Shown here in pieces: positions 1 through 11,394 of a DNA stretch of 64,000 bases. The position numbers were made by a program, and so were the translations under genes. How positions within the stretch are numbered: position 1 is the stretch's first letter; the number at the start of each line of letters is the position of its first letter. The notes under the pieces were generated by a model. It was given only the letters and a program-made list of their open reading frames with translations, searched no databases and was not told where the DNA came from. Source of the stretch: Desmodesmus armatus (taxonomy: Eukaryota; Chlorophyta; Chlorophyceae; Sphaeropleales; Scenedesmaceae); contig VIIQ02000148.1 of NCBI GenBank assembly GCA_007449985.2, positions 1 to 64,000 on the forward strand, in the 5' to 3' direction.

Positions 1-3000
1 CCCCCCCCCCCCCCCGGGCGCCCCCAAGCCCTGCCCTCAGCCACATGCACCAACACCCCTCCCCCTTCTGCCTGTCTGCCTGTCTTCCCAGGCGCCCCTC
101 CATGCGTGCTGTCCTTTGTCCAACCCCCCGGCAGCCCCCATGCCCTGCCATCTGCCACACACACAGAGGCAGCCTCCCTTGAAACCCCTCCTCTTCGCTC
201 TTCTGCACACGCACCTCGCTCACCCCTCCCTCCCCTCCTCCCCACCTTCCGTCACAGGTGCCCTCCCTGCGTCCTCTCCTTTGTGCCCCCCCCCCCCGCC
301 GCCCCCATGCCCTCCCATCCGCCCACACACACCGAAGCAGCCTCCCTCTGGGAGGAGCCCTTCTGCCTGACTTCCCAGGTGCCCCTCCATGCGTTTCATC
401 CTTTGTCCACCCCCCCCCCCCGGCAGCCCCCACGCCCTGCCCTCTGCCACACACACCGACACTGTGCCAACCCCCTCCAGGCCACCCACCTTTACTCACC
501 CCCCTCCATTTTTGCCCTGTCTGCCTACCCAGGTGCCCCTCCATGTGTCCTGTCCTTCGTGCACCCTCCTGGTCGCCCCCACGCCCTCCCATCTGCCACA
601 CACACAGAGGCAGCCTCCCTTGGGAGGAGCCCTGCCTTGCTTTTGTGAGGCTGGTAGTGTCCTGGGTGTCACTCGGGCCAGCGGCAGCGGCAGCAGTGAC
701 GCCAGCAGCAGCGGCAGCGGCGGCTGGTGGCAGCAATGGCAGCATTGCTGCTGGAGGGGTGCGTAAGGGAAGCAAGGAGGTGTTGAGGAGGATGGCTGGG
801 GCTGAAGGGGGAGGCTGCTGCCATGGAGGTAAGGTGGTTGACTGCGGTTTATATCTTGTTCTTGTTCCTATTTGCATGTGAGTATGTTCTTTTCCTTATG
901 CTGAAGGGGGAGGCTGCTGCAATGTTGCAGCGGTCTGGGTTATGCTGTATATGTCCCTGGTTGTGTGATGGGGTTCAGAGCGCATTTGATCAAGTGAGCA
1001 TTCTGTAGGGAGCCCAAGGGGTTCGGGGGAGGCTGCTGCAATAGAGGTAAGGTGGTGTGTGGTACTTCAGATTGCAGATTGCAGGTGTGTGACAGTTCAG
1101 ATCCAGGTTGGATGAAATATAGGAGCTGCCGCTGCATGGCTGCCTGTTTGCTGTCATGTTCCTCGCGTCTGGGCACTTGCGTGCTGTTATTCCATCCAAA
1201 AAAAACATATATATACTGGGTTACGCCATGTCTTTGCTGTCACGCTTGCTACCAACAAACAACTGAACGCAAGTGCATCCCCCCCTCCCCCCCCCCTCCT
1301 TGCCTTCACCCCATTCCACACATGCAGGAGGTTGCTGCTGCTGTTGCTGCCGCTGAGGCTCCCAGCTCATTATCCGATGATGATGATGGCCGCTCCTTGA
1401 GGACTGACCCACCCCCCCTCCCACCCCCCCCCCAACCCACCCCCACACACCTACGCACATGACTTGACCCCCCACCCCCGCCCCCCGTGTGCTGTGACTA
1501 CAGGAGGTTGCTGCTGCTGTTGCTGCTGCCGCTGAGGCTCCCAGCTCATCATCGGATGATGACGATGCCCGCTCCCTTGAGCACCGGCCCTCACTGTGTG
1601 ACATCCATGGGGCCGGCAGCCTGTCACGCAATAATTGGCTGGACCCGGGGCTCACTCAGTTTGACTGGCAGGTGAGACAGAGAGCGTAGTTTATTCAGGG
1701 TGACAGAGAAGCAGGAAGTGAGAAGAATAAGACAACTATTCTTGCGCTGCTACTGATTAGTCCCACAAACCGCATCCTGCTTTACGGCTGCAAGGGGGGG
1801 GGGGGTGACGGTCAAGAGGCAGGCAGCCTGACACGAAGCTTCAGGGTGGAGCGGGGCTCACTCAGTTTGACTGGCACGTGAGACAGAGAGCGGAGCTCAC
1901 TCAGTGTTCCAGACACATCACTGGGCAGAGATACAAGAAACTTCTCCGTTTCTAGCAGTTGCTGCTGATTAGCCCCAACAAGCTGCATCATGCTTCACGG
2001 CTGCAAAGGGATATGCAGGGTGGTGGTGGTGGTGGGGTGGGGGGGGGGGTCACTGCATGTACGAGTACGCCAGCACAACAGCTTACAACCCTTTTTCATT
2101 GCGTGTTGCCCCGCCCTTGTCCCCCCCCCATCCAACATCACCCGCTACCCCCCCCCCCCCCTTGCACACACACCCCTTACACCCACAGGCCAATGATGAG
2201 TCAGACAGTGATGATGACAGTGGCGAGTATGCCAGCACAACATTGTGCACCCTCCTCCCCATCTGGCACCCCCTATCTCCCCCTCCCCCCATTCATCACT
2301 ACCCGCTATTTGTTCCTTGCCCCCCCCCCCCATCCAACATCACCCGCTCCCCCCACCCCCCCTTGCACACACACCCCTTACACCCACAGGCCATGATGAG
2401 TCAGACAGTGATGATGACAGTGGCGAGTACGCCAGCACAACAGTGTGTGACCTTCCTCCCCCATTTGGCACCCCCATACCCCCCCCCCATTCATCACTAC
2501 CCGCTATCTGTTCCAACCCCCCCCCCCCCCCCTGCACACCTTTAGGCCAATGATGAGTCAGACAGTGATGACGACAGTGGCGAGTATGCCAGCACAATTG
2601 CAGATGACATCAGCACCACCAGCAGCCTCTCTCAGTGGGGCCTAGGCAGCAGCCAGCAGCAGCAGCAGCACCCAACCATACCCGCCGCAGCAGCAGCGGC
2701 AGCGGCGACGGCACCAGCAGCAAACTGCAGAAGCGGCCGAAAGGCTCCAGACGCCACAGCAGGGGCGACAAGCAGCTTTACCTTTCGGTCAAGATTCAGC
2801 TGGGCCAGCAGGAGCCGCAGGCCCTAAAACCTGTGCTGCTGAACCCTGACGGTTCAGCGGAGGTTCGGCAGGCGGCGGTTTTTGCTGTGCTGAGACCGCT
2901 GGAGGAAGCGGTTATAACGTATCAGCTGGGGCTACAGCGGGGGGTGCGGGGTCGCCGCTGCTGACGCTTGTGTTTGAGTACAGTTTGCTGCACATGTTGA

Positions 3001-6000
3001 GGCGTTCGCCGGGACATCCGTATGTGTGGGAGGATTGGAAGCAGGTGGCGCGGTGCACAGTGACAGGGCTGCAGGTGAGGGTGTTTGTATGCGCGGGGGG
3101 GGGGGGGGGGGGGGGTATTGTGTGTTTCGTTGGGAGGCACAGGGGGATGGGTGATGTTGTGGCCAGGAAGTGCGTTGAACCGTGTAGCCAAACTCTATGC
3201 TGCCGCTTGCGTGGTGCCCCTGCCGTTGCCTTGTTATCTGTGAGCATGTCACTGCAGCCTTGCCACAAGTCCTGGAGCAAACCTGTTCTTACGTGGTACA
3301 TACAGTATGCCATACAGTATGACATACTACAAACTTACTGCTATGCCTGCATGTTGTGCTTCCACTGCTGCTGCAGGTGCCGCTGCCAGTGCTGCCCCTT
3401 GCCTACCTCAACCTCTCCGCCTTCCTAGCAGACGCAGACTGCAGGGCGGGGATGTACCAGGTACCTCCCGTGTCTGCAGCAGCGCTAGCAGCCGCCGCAG
3501 CCGACGATGCAGCCGCCGCAGCCGCCGCGGCGGCTCAGGCGAGGCGGCGGCTGCGGCGGCTGCGGTGGCAGCAGCGGCGGCTGACAGCGATGCCTCCCTT
3601 ACTGACTCAGAAGACGCAGCTAGCAGTTGTGACATGACGTATGATTATGTCATGGCGTCTGGTCAGGGGCCCAATGGGTGCGGTTCAGCGGGGTCGGGGC
3701 AGCAGGGTTTAGCAGCAGGAGGGTCAGGGTCTAGTGGTGGAGGTTCGAGGCGGTTGGGTGGGGTTTTGCGGCGGCGTATGGCAGGAGCAGCAGCAGCAGG
3801 GGAGGATGGTGCTGGTGGTGCTGCAGCGGCAGGCAGGGACAAGCAGCAAGGCGGCAAGCAGAAGAAGCGGCCACATCTGGACCTTTGGCGCAGGTGCGTT
3901 GTGTGCTGATAGTTTCACTGCTCCCCCAACTTGAAGGCACAATTCACAAAGTCTGCAGGCAGCAGCAACACTTGACCCAGGGTAATGTAAGTTTCTTATC
4001 TCAACATATGGTGTGTGCAAAATGTGTGCTGTTGTAGCTGCATGCCAACTGCTGCTTTTCACCAGGTGTTATGAGTGCATGTGCCACCAGCAATCCGCAG
4101 AGGACTGACTCCCTCACATGCAGTGTCATACCTCTGTCAATAGACTGTATGAGCCAGCCGCAATGGCAAGTCCTATGCCGTAGTTTACAGTCTGCCTGTT
4201 GAGGGTGCTGACTTGGCTGGTTGCTGGCGCCGCTGCCATGTCATGCCCTGCTGTGCTGCGCTGTGTCGTGCCGTGCTTTCAGTCGTGTGCTGTCTGGTGT
4301 GGAGGCTGGCCTCAACACGGCAGTAGAGAAGCTGCCGGAAAACGTGGCACAGAAGGTGAAGGGCAGGCTCATCAACAGGTGTGTGCGACATGTTTGCAAA
4401 AGGTTTAGGGTTTGGGGTTTTGGGCAGGACAAATTTGCATTGTTTGGATCAAACTGCTGCCCTTTGCAGCCCTTCAACCAGGGCATGTACGTTGGAGATG
4501 GGATTGTTAAAGCAGCATTACAAGCTATTGTTGTGTCAGTCAGGGGCTGTGCCTTCCCGGGATGGCTGGACTGATGACAAAAGCCACCGTGACATCTCTC
4601 CTGTCACTTTCCATGATGCAGTTGCTGCAGACGTCGCATGCACTTGATTGACTTCTTGCTCTTTGAGCGCATGCAGGAGAGTTATCGCACATTGCTGCAG
4701 AATGATTGTGAGATTCTGAGGTTGGTCGTCACCAACCCCAATGCAACATTGTCCAGTCATGCTTTGTGATGGATGTCATCTTCGTGCAGGATCTTCCAAG
4801 AAGCCAGCGCTCCGAGGTGTTTGCCATGGGACAGCTGCGGGTGCTATCGCAGAAACCTGGCCACACCCGAGCTCTACAGCTGCTGCTTACAGCCGCCGCC
4901 AGCAGCAGCAGCAGCAGCACAGCCCAGGCTATCTTGCAGGCATGGAGCCGTCACCCTTTGAGCAGCAGCAGCAGCAGCAGCTTCCCCGCAAACCAGCAGC
5001 GTTTTGCTGTCAGCTAAGACCAGTGCAGAGCAGGCGGCGGCTGCGGCAGCAGAAGCGGCAGCAGTGGCCCAGCAGGTGTCTCAGGTGGTGCCGCTGCAGG
5101 ACCACCCAATGTGGCTGTGGCTGGACACCCTGCTGGGGGTCCATTGGGGGTGCTGCAGCTCACTGTGCAGGTGAGGAATTAGGACACAATTGGGTCTTCT
5201 CCTGCTGCTGCTGCCAGATCTTCACCAACGTACCCCCCCTCATCGCTCCAACCCCCTACTGTTACCATTGTGCTCAGGCCATCAACCTCCGCAAGGGCAG
5301 CCTGTCAGCCGGTTGCTCCCTGCTGCTCAAGTCAGGCCCCCACTGGCTGGAGCTGACTTTTCCTCCCCACCCCTCCTACCTTTCTCTCTCTCTCTCTCTC
5401 TCTCTGGTTGTTCCTGGATACCTCTCCTTCTGAAAACGAAGTTCTCTTGCCTGCTGCCGTGCAGATCTGATACACTGCTGCCCTTATCCCGACCAATCTG
5501 AAACCTTCGTTGCCCCCCCCCCTTCCCACCCTGTCACGGAATATTGCAGGCCATCAACTTGCGCAAGGGCAGTCTGTCAGCCGGCTACTCCCTGCTGCTC
5601 AAGTCTGGCCCCCACTGGCTGGAGCTGTGCCCCTCAGCGCTGCCTCTCACCATATATGCCAGCAGCGCCAGCAGCACTGGCGGCGGCAGTGAAGGTGGAG
5701 CAGGCAGGGGGGAGACAAATGAGGCTCCAGCGGTACAGGTGGGAACACTGTAGTTTTTTCCTCAGGGCGTCACCTCTTCCATTCATTTGCTGTGCAACCC
5801 TCCACCAACCAAAACCCGCGACTGAATTAGCTAGACAGCTGGCTGTGCCCTTCAGCGTTGCCCCTTGCCATATACGCCAGCAGCGCCTGCACCCCCGGCG
5901 CCGGCAGTGAAGGGGGGTTGCAGGCAGGGGGGAGACAACGAGGCTCCAGCGGTGCAGGTGAGAGCGACGGATGAACAGCTGCAACTGTTTTACTCGGCCA

Positions 6001-8580
6001 CTTTTCCTTTTCCAGTTACTATTTTGCACCTTTGAACTTGAGCTAGCTAGACAGCAACGCTAGCTGTGTCCTTCAGCGTTGCCCCTCACCAAATATGCCA
6101 GCAGCGCCAGCACCACTGGCGGCGGCAGCGAGGGGGTTGCAGGCAGGGGGGAGACAAACGAGGCTCCAGCGGTGCAGGTAAGATTGCCAAATGCACAGTG
6201 CTGATGTTTCATCTTCCTTCGTCACTGCCTCCCTTCCAATGGCCTTCTTGCTCTGTCGAATGGACTACCTGCCCGAACCCTCCCCCCTGCGCTATGGCTG
6301 CCACACTGCTGCTGCTGCTTTTGCGCCACTGCCGCCGCCGCTGCTGCTGCTGCTGGTGGCTGCAGGTGCTGGTGCCTGTGTACAGCAGCAGCTGCCTGGT
6401 GGCCCTGGTGGTACACAGGCGCAGCAGTGTGGTGGGGCGCTGCGTGTTCAGGCTGCACGGCCTGCTGCCGCTGCTGCTGAGCGGATACAGCAAGTCCTGG
6501 TGCTGTACAGGTGGGTGCACTGGGGACAGAGTATGTTTCAACGCAAGGGTGTCCGCTTGAGCAAATGCGTGCATGGGCATGGACATACATGCACCTCTTG
6601 ACCTCACTCCTGGTGCTGCTGGCGCTGCTGTGCAATGACAGCCGTCATGGTCCCCCCCCCCTCACTCATGGTCACACCACACCCCGCTCAAAATCACAAG
6701 CTTGATCACCTGAAGTGTCTCCCCTGCTGCTACCTTGCTGCTGACCGTTACTTGATGTATTCACTCCCCCCCCCCCCCCAAAAAAAAGCAGTGACCAGCG
6801 AGGGCATGGCGGCGCCCGCATTGTTGCCGGCAGTGTGCTACTGCAGCTGTCAGCTACCCCCGGGCCCGGCAGCAGCAGATTTGGCACCTACCTCCGCCTC
6901 GTGACCTCACTCATGATTACACCTCACACCCTCAGCCTGCACACCTCTGGTGTGCTTGAAACCCTGTCGAGGGATGAGAGGGCTGCTGCTGCTGGGCGGG
7001 TGGTGTCAGCGTGGCTGGCAGACCAGGGGCAGGCAGTAGTGCCTGAATCACTGGTGGCGCAGGTGAGGATTGTGCTGTGTTGTGCTGTGCTGGCAGCATA
7101 GCACGACTCAATGGCGGTTTTGGGGGCTGGGACTGAGAGTGGCAGGAGGGGTAGCTGGGCGGGTGGTGCCTGCGTGGCTGGCAGATCAGGGGCAGGCGGT
7201 GGTGCCTGATTCATTGGTGGGGTAGGTGAGTGTTGTATGGCAGTGTGCTTCCCTTTGGGGGGGGGGGGGGGGGTCTGCCCTCTGCGGGGGGGGGGTGCCC
7301 TCTGCGAAGGGGGGGGGGGGGTCTGCAGTGGTCCCTGAGCGAATACAGCGGCCATGTAAGTATGCGGTTGTGACTGAAGCCAGGGGGGCTGGGCTGCTTG
7401 AGACCCTGTCGAGGGACGAGAGGGCTGTTGCTGCTGGGCGGGTGGTGTGTCAGCGTGGCTGGCAGATCAGGGGCAGGCAGTGGTGCCTGATTCACTGGTG
7501 GCACAGGTGGGTACTGTATGTTGGCTCCCTGCAAGGTGTTCAGACATGGCCTGTACCCTGCATTGCAGTGTACGGCACTGGCTTGGGGGAGGGGTGTGTG
7601 TGGTCTGCAAGTACTTGCACTAGTGATCTAGTCGGCAGGGAAGCAGGTACTGAGGGAGGATGAGTGGTGTCGGCGTGGCTGGCAGACCAGGGGGCAGGCG
7701 GTGGTGCCTGATTCACTGGTGGCACAGGTGAGGGATATAGTACTATGTTGCTGTTTTTTCTCTTGACTTCAAGTTCCCGAGGGGGGGGGGGGGAGGGGGT
7801 GTTGTGGCTGGGGAGTGACAGCGCAGGTTGCTGGGGGAGTGGGGCAGGGAGAGATATGACCCCTAGGGTGTCTCTTGCACCTGGGGGCATGGTGGGGACG
7901 TGGCGACTGCAGAGCAGTCACACACGTTCTCCCCTTAAACAACGCGGTGTGCCAGGGCCTGGCACTCCGCGTCATCTCTCTCTCTCTCTGCGGGGAGGAG
8001 GGCTGGGCTGCGCAGCATGCTTGAGAGGCTGTTGAGGGATGATAGAGGCTACTGCTTCTGGGTGGGTGGTGTCGGCGTGGCTGGCAGACCAGGGGCAGGC
8101 GGTGGTGCCTGAATCACTGGTGGCACAGGTGAGTGTTTTATGGCAGTGTGCTGCTCTTGGGGGGGGGCAGGTTGGGGAATGTGCTGTGCTGTGCTGTGCT
8201 ATGCTATGCTGCTAGCGAGTTGTGTCAGCAGACACTTTGTGGCATGCATCACTACAAGTCCCAAGGTTGGGGTGGGGGGAGGTGTGACTTGACATATGGG
8301 GTTGCAGGGGGGGGGGGGGGTCAGCGTGGCTGGCAGATTGACTCGCTGGCTACGTGACTCACTGGCTACCTAGCTGGGCATCCTCACAAACAAGAGTGCA
8401 GTGTGTGCTGGGGATGGGGGCGTGAGGTGTGGGGGTAAATAAATTGGATGTGTCCAGCCCTTGAAGTGTCAATACGCATGGGGCAGACATGTCAGACTCC
8501 TGTGGAAGTATACCCGTTCAAGCAGTTTCACATGCAACTGCTGCTGCCGTGTTGATGCTGATATTGATGTGCTGCTCATT

Positions 8581-8626
<46 letters not shown>

Positions 8627-11198
8627 GCAGCTGGTGTCCACTGGCCGCACTGCCTTGAGCACCAGGAGCATGAAGGGACACGGTGAGACCATACGCATAG
8701 CACAGACTGCGGTCATGAAAGACGGCGTCGCCGGTCAGTTCTGCCAAGACTGAGTTCTGCTATCAACACAACACACTTTGCAGGAGCTCAGCACGCCATC
8801 ACTTTGGACCCCGCTTTGCCTGTCGGCTGATGTGCTGTGAGCCTCAGTAGCACAGCACACAGCAGCAGGCGCTGCAGTAGGTTTGCGCCAAGATTCGCAA
8901 CAACTCATCACATGCGTCCTTCTGGCTTGCCTCTGCCACCCTTTCCGGCTGTGCCAGTGCGTTGCATCAAGGCCGTGATGCTTTGTTTTTCAGTCAAGCC
9001 GTGATCGACTGGCTGCCTTGCAGCATCGACCCCTTGGCCTTCTACTACTGGAAGCGGCCTGGGTACCATTCACCTTCATTTAGCGCTCTTCTCGCCCCTC
9101 CCCCCCTCCTCTCACAGTGTGTCGCTTCAAGGCTGTCGTGCTGGACTGGCTGCCGCTGCATGTCGCCCCCTCCTTCTGCCGCTGCGCCATCTTGTGCTGC
9201 CCCCCCCCTTCCTCGTCTGTGTAGTGCGTCGCATCAAGGCTGTGGTGTTGGACTGGCTGCCCCGCCGCATCGACCCCCTGGCCTTCTACTACTGGAAGCG
9301 GCCCCTGCACAACGTGCTGGCCCTGTGGGTGCTCAGCCACGCCTGCCTATACCCTGGACACTGGCTGCTGGCCATGGCACTGCTGGTGACTGCGGTGCTG
9401 CTGTGGCACATCATCGTGCAGGTGGGAAAGCCCTCCATTGAATTGGCACTAGAAAGTACAAACAGTAGATTAGTTGGGGACAGGGTCCCACCCTCGGCAC
9501 TAGCCAGTGAGCCAGGGGCTCATGAGGATGCCAAGAGGTCCTTCTATCGTACCCCAGTCTCTCAGGTCAGGTGTGAGGGCAATCAAAATTACCGGCCAAG
9601 CCAGCCACATCTCAATGCCGAACTAGTACATCTTGTTGGTGTGAATGATGTCCCTATTCCAGCAAAACAGGGATGCTGCTGGTGTGGGTGCCTGTCCTCC
9701 TGGTTTGACTTGGTGGTGCCGGCTCATAGTGTATGATGGGATTGAAGGGGAAGGTGTAGCAGGCTGGTGGCCAAAATTGAGGCTGTGCATGAACATCCCT
9801 ATGTGATGAAGCCATCTACTCAGTATTGCAACTGAGTTGCACACGTTGACATACACTTCGCCAACTTGCTCTGCACCTGCCTGCTTTTTGAACTGCCTGT
9901 CAGATCCGCCATGGTGTGCTGGGCTTCGAAATGGAGCAGCTGCTACCCCCCGAGCTCGGTGCCGACATCTCAGACCAGCAGCAGCAGCGGCAGCAGCAGC
10001 AAGGGGAGGGAGATGACGATTCCCTCCTGGAGTTTGGCAGTGGAGCTTCAGACCTCAGTAGCCAGCTGCGCGGCAGTGGCAGTGGTCAGCTGGGTGAGCG
10101 GCAGAGGTACAAGGAGGCGGCTGAGAAGATACGGGGCACCATTGCTGCTGGACGGGAGGAACTGAGGAGCAAGGTGCGGGGAAGCGTTGTGTGTGTGTGG
10201 GGGGGGGGCAGATGAGTGGTAAGGGAGTTTGAAAGGGGTGGGTGGTGTGGGGGTGCCTGTGGAGGGGGGGGAGGGGCGGCAGGAGTTGCCAAACAAGGTA
10301 GAGCATTAGCTGGGAGGGGGGCACGGCTTCTGGCACCTCGGCTGGCAGGCGGCTGAGGAAGGTACGGGGCACCATTGCTGCAGGGCGGGAGGCTGCTGGG
10401 CGGAGGAGCTGAGCAGCAAGGTAAGGGGAAGCATGTGTGTGTGTGGGGGGGGGGGGAGTCCAGTGGTGAGAGAGTCGCGGGGGGGGGGATCCTTGGGAGG
10501 GGTAGGCAGGAGCTGCAACGATAGATAGACTCGCTGGATAGTCTGCGACAGTTATGATGGCGACGGCAGCAGCCGATATAGTGTTACAGTATGCTGCACT
10601 GCTGTGTGTGGCCAAGAGGTGTTGATACCCTGATGAAAGCTGCACTCACCACCACTGCCTGTGCTCATACTGCACTGTACTGTGCACCCCCTGCCTGTTG
10701 CCACCGCAGCTCCACGGCATCCACCAGCAGAAGCCACCAGCAGCCCCAGCAGCAGCCAAGCTGCCCACAAGCCTCGCAGAGCTTCGTGAGCAGCTGGAAG
10801 CAGGCACACTCAGCCTAGACGCACTCGACATCGAGTCAGCAGCTCAGCAGCTGCTATCCGTAGGCGGCATCCTCAAACTCGCTCGCAAGCACAGCAGCTA
10901 CATGTTTGAGTATATGCTCGTTCTGCAGAATCTGCTTGACGATGCTGCAGGGTTTGCGGAGGGGCTCTATGCGATGGCGACGGCGCAGGATCCGCTTGCC
11001 GCGTTGCTGTTGTGTGGGGTGTTGTTGAGTGCGGCGGGGTTTTGTTACTGGGCGGGGTTGGGTGCGGGTGTGTGGGTGTTGGTGGCAGTGCTGCTGCGGC
11101 CGCCGGTGCTGCGGGGGGTACCGGGTGTGTTTGGTTGGAAGGCGATTCTGGCGCACTTGAGGGGGCATGGGCGTAGCTTGGAGGAGTTGGCATGGTGA
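1..11198 (+). CDS. MCTP-like protein (multiple C2 domains, C-terminal PRT_C membrane region), 5'-partial
   Basis: Plant MCTPs are ER membrane tethers with tandem C2 domains and a C-terminal PRT_C region; the 5' end here lies outside the window or is unrecognised. Exons placed by splice sites: 1504-1671, 2546-3074, 3377-3893, 4283-4378, 4631-4720, about 4790-5170, 5550-5738, 6366-6510, 6792-7062, 8631-8682, 9225-9421, 9904-10173, 10710-11198. The C2-like start reads GVLQLTVQ/AINLRKGS, followed by a strand like VGRCVFRLHGLL and then VLLQLSA. The segment GVLETLSRDERAAAAGRV corresponds to the MCTP stretch before the first membrane hairpin. Hydrophobic hairpins are encoded at 9290-9421 and 10985-11110. 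Phases agree across the 3' exons (8682 to 9225 forms a Val codon). Apparent frame changes near 2650, 2940, 3520 and 6470 interrupt otherwise good exons. Family call is from remembered similarity: good for the 3' half, weak for the 5' half. Confidence 0.68.
89..640 (+). repeat. Four tandem copies of an intron-end/exon-start unit
   Basis: Copies begin near 89, 254, 375 and 529. Each has a CAG acceptor followed by a conserved stretch translating as PPCVLSFV and later SATHTEAASL, separated by C-rich, homopolymer-bearing spacers. Only the last copy runs on into Ala/Ser/Gly-rich coding-like sequence (about 640-828, before a GTAAGG donor), so the earlier three look like decoy acceptor copies. Confidence 0.6.
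1328..2010 (+). repeat. Partial exon copy (1328-1395) and intron-start duplication around exon 1504-1671
   Basis: 1328-1395 repeats the first part of exon 1504-1671 (EVAAAVAAAEAPSS then Asp-rich) but has no nearby donor. The exon end and donor at 1654-1690 (TTTGACTGGCAG, GTGAGACAGAGAGC) recur at 1862-1900 with the CAG changed to CAC. Intron sequence at 1753-1797 recurs at 1966-2008. Together these show one duplication at each end of the same exon. Confidence 0.6.
2189..2600 (+). repeat. Three tandem copies of an acidic exon start
   Basis: Copies begin at 2189, 2390 and 2546, each after a C-rich tract and an AG acceptor. They encode ANDESDSDDDSGEYAS. The middle copy lacks one A and is out of frame. 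Only the third copy extends into a longer open stretch (IADDISTTSSLSQWG). The period is about 155-200 bp, including long poly-C intron sequence. Confidence 0.7.
5278..6178 (+). repeat. Duplicated C2-strand exon with two further tail copies
   Basis: A full exon at 5550-5738 (63 codons, phase 0) encodes AINLRKGSLSAGYSLLLKSG through TNEAPAVQ. A 5' half-copy starts at 5278 after its own CAG and matches the first 26 codons (Tyr replaced by Cys). Copies of the 3' part with donor lie at about 5845-5957 and 6070-6177. One exon is therefore flanked by an acceptor-side copy and two donor-side copies. Mutually exclusive splicing cannot be excluded. Confidence 0.7.
6950..8130 (+). repeat. Five tandem copies of an exon end plus donor
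   Basis: The intact exon 6792-7062 ends in GVLETLSRDERAAAAGRV then ADQGQAVVPESLVAQ before GTGAGG. Degenerate copies of this end, each followed by a donor-like GTGAG/GTGGG, lie at about 7155-7227, 7400-7507, 7665-7727 and 8030-8129. Poly-G runs (for example 7257-7273 and 7310-7320) sit between them. Copies after the first have in-frame changes or small indels. Confidence 0.72.
8582..8625 (+). repeat. CTG microsatellite used as the 3' splice-site tract
   Basis: About 14 CTG units run directly into TGTGCAG at 8624-8630, the acceptor of exon 8631-8682 of the MCTP-like gene. The tract stands where a polypyrimidine tract is expected. Confidence 0.75.
8995..9304 (+). repeat. Decoy copies of the first PRT_C hairpin exon
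   Basis: The intact exon at 9225-9421 begins with Arg-Arg-Ile-Lys-Ala and contains DWLPRRIDPLAFYYWKRP. A copy at about 8995-9062 contains DWLPCSIDPLAFYYWKRP and ends there. A shorter copy lies at 9121-9165 (DWLP then divergence). Both lack the hydrophobic hairpin, so they repeat only the exon start. Confidence 0.72.
9225..9421 (+). other. Exon encoding PRT_C transmembrane hairpin 1 of the MCTP-like gene
   Basis: The exon joins the preceding exon in phase 1 and encodes KRPLHNVLALWVLSHACLYP followed by a second hydrophobic run to WHIIVQ, then a GTGGGA donor. The pattern (Trp/Arg-Pro, aliphatic segment, Tyr-Pro turn, second aliphatic segment) matches the first hairpin of plant MCTP PRT_C domains as I remember them. 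Confidence 0.7.
10111..10450 (+). repeat. Duplicated exon end plus donor and poly-G intron start
   Basis: 10111-10205 covers the end of exon 9904-10173 (GTIAAGREELRSK), its GTGCGG donor and a GTGTGTGTGTGG/poly-G stretch. It recurs at about 10351-10450 with a short internal insertion and a GTAAGG donor. This is an exon-end/intron-start duplication. Confidence 0.75.
10710..11198 (+). other. Terminal exon of the MCTP-like gene (PRT_C hairpin 2 and stop)
   Basis: The exon encodes an amphipathic linker (LAELREQLEAGTLSLDALD), then LVLQNLLDDAAGFAEGLYA, Asp-Pro, a hydrophobic hairpin and a Pro/Arg-rich tail ending in a stop at 11196-11198. In MCTPs the second hairpin follows a helix and an Asp-Pro step in the same way. 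This is the best evidence for the family call. Confidence 0.72.
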
Positions 11199-11394
11199 TT
11201 GTGGACAGCTGAGCGTCAGTGCAGGGCTGTGTGTAGGCCAGTTGGCATCTGTCCAACTCGAGTGGTTGTGTGGTAGGAGTGCGACGGGGTTCTGTTACTG
11301 GGGCGGGTTTTGTGCGGGGTGGGGGGGGGGGGGCGGTGGATGGAAGGCGATCATGGCGTATTTGAGGGGGCATGGGCGCAGTGTGGAGAGTTGA
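11030..11394 (+). repeat. Degenerate second copy of the MCTP-like C-terminus
   Basis: The stretch encoding GFCYWAG through LRGHGRSLE (11035-11185) is repeated in shortened form at 11285-11393 (GFCYWGG, WKAIMAYLRGHGRS, then stop). The two copies are separated by about 90 bp. A poly-G run (11320-11331) lies inside the second copy. Confidence 0.7.
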
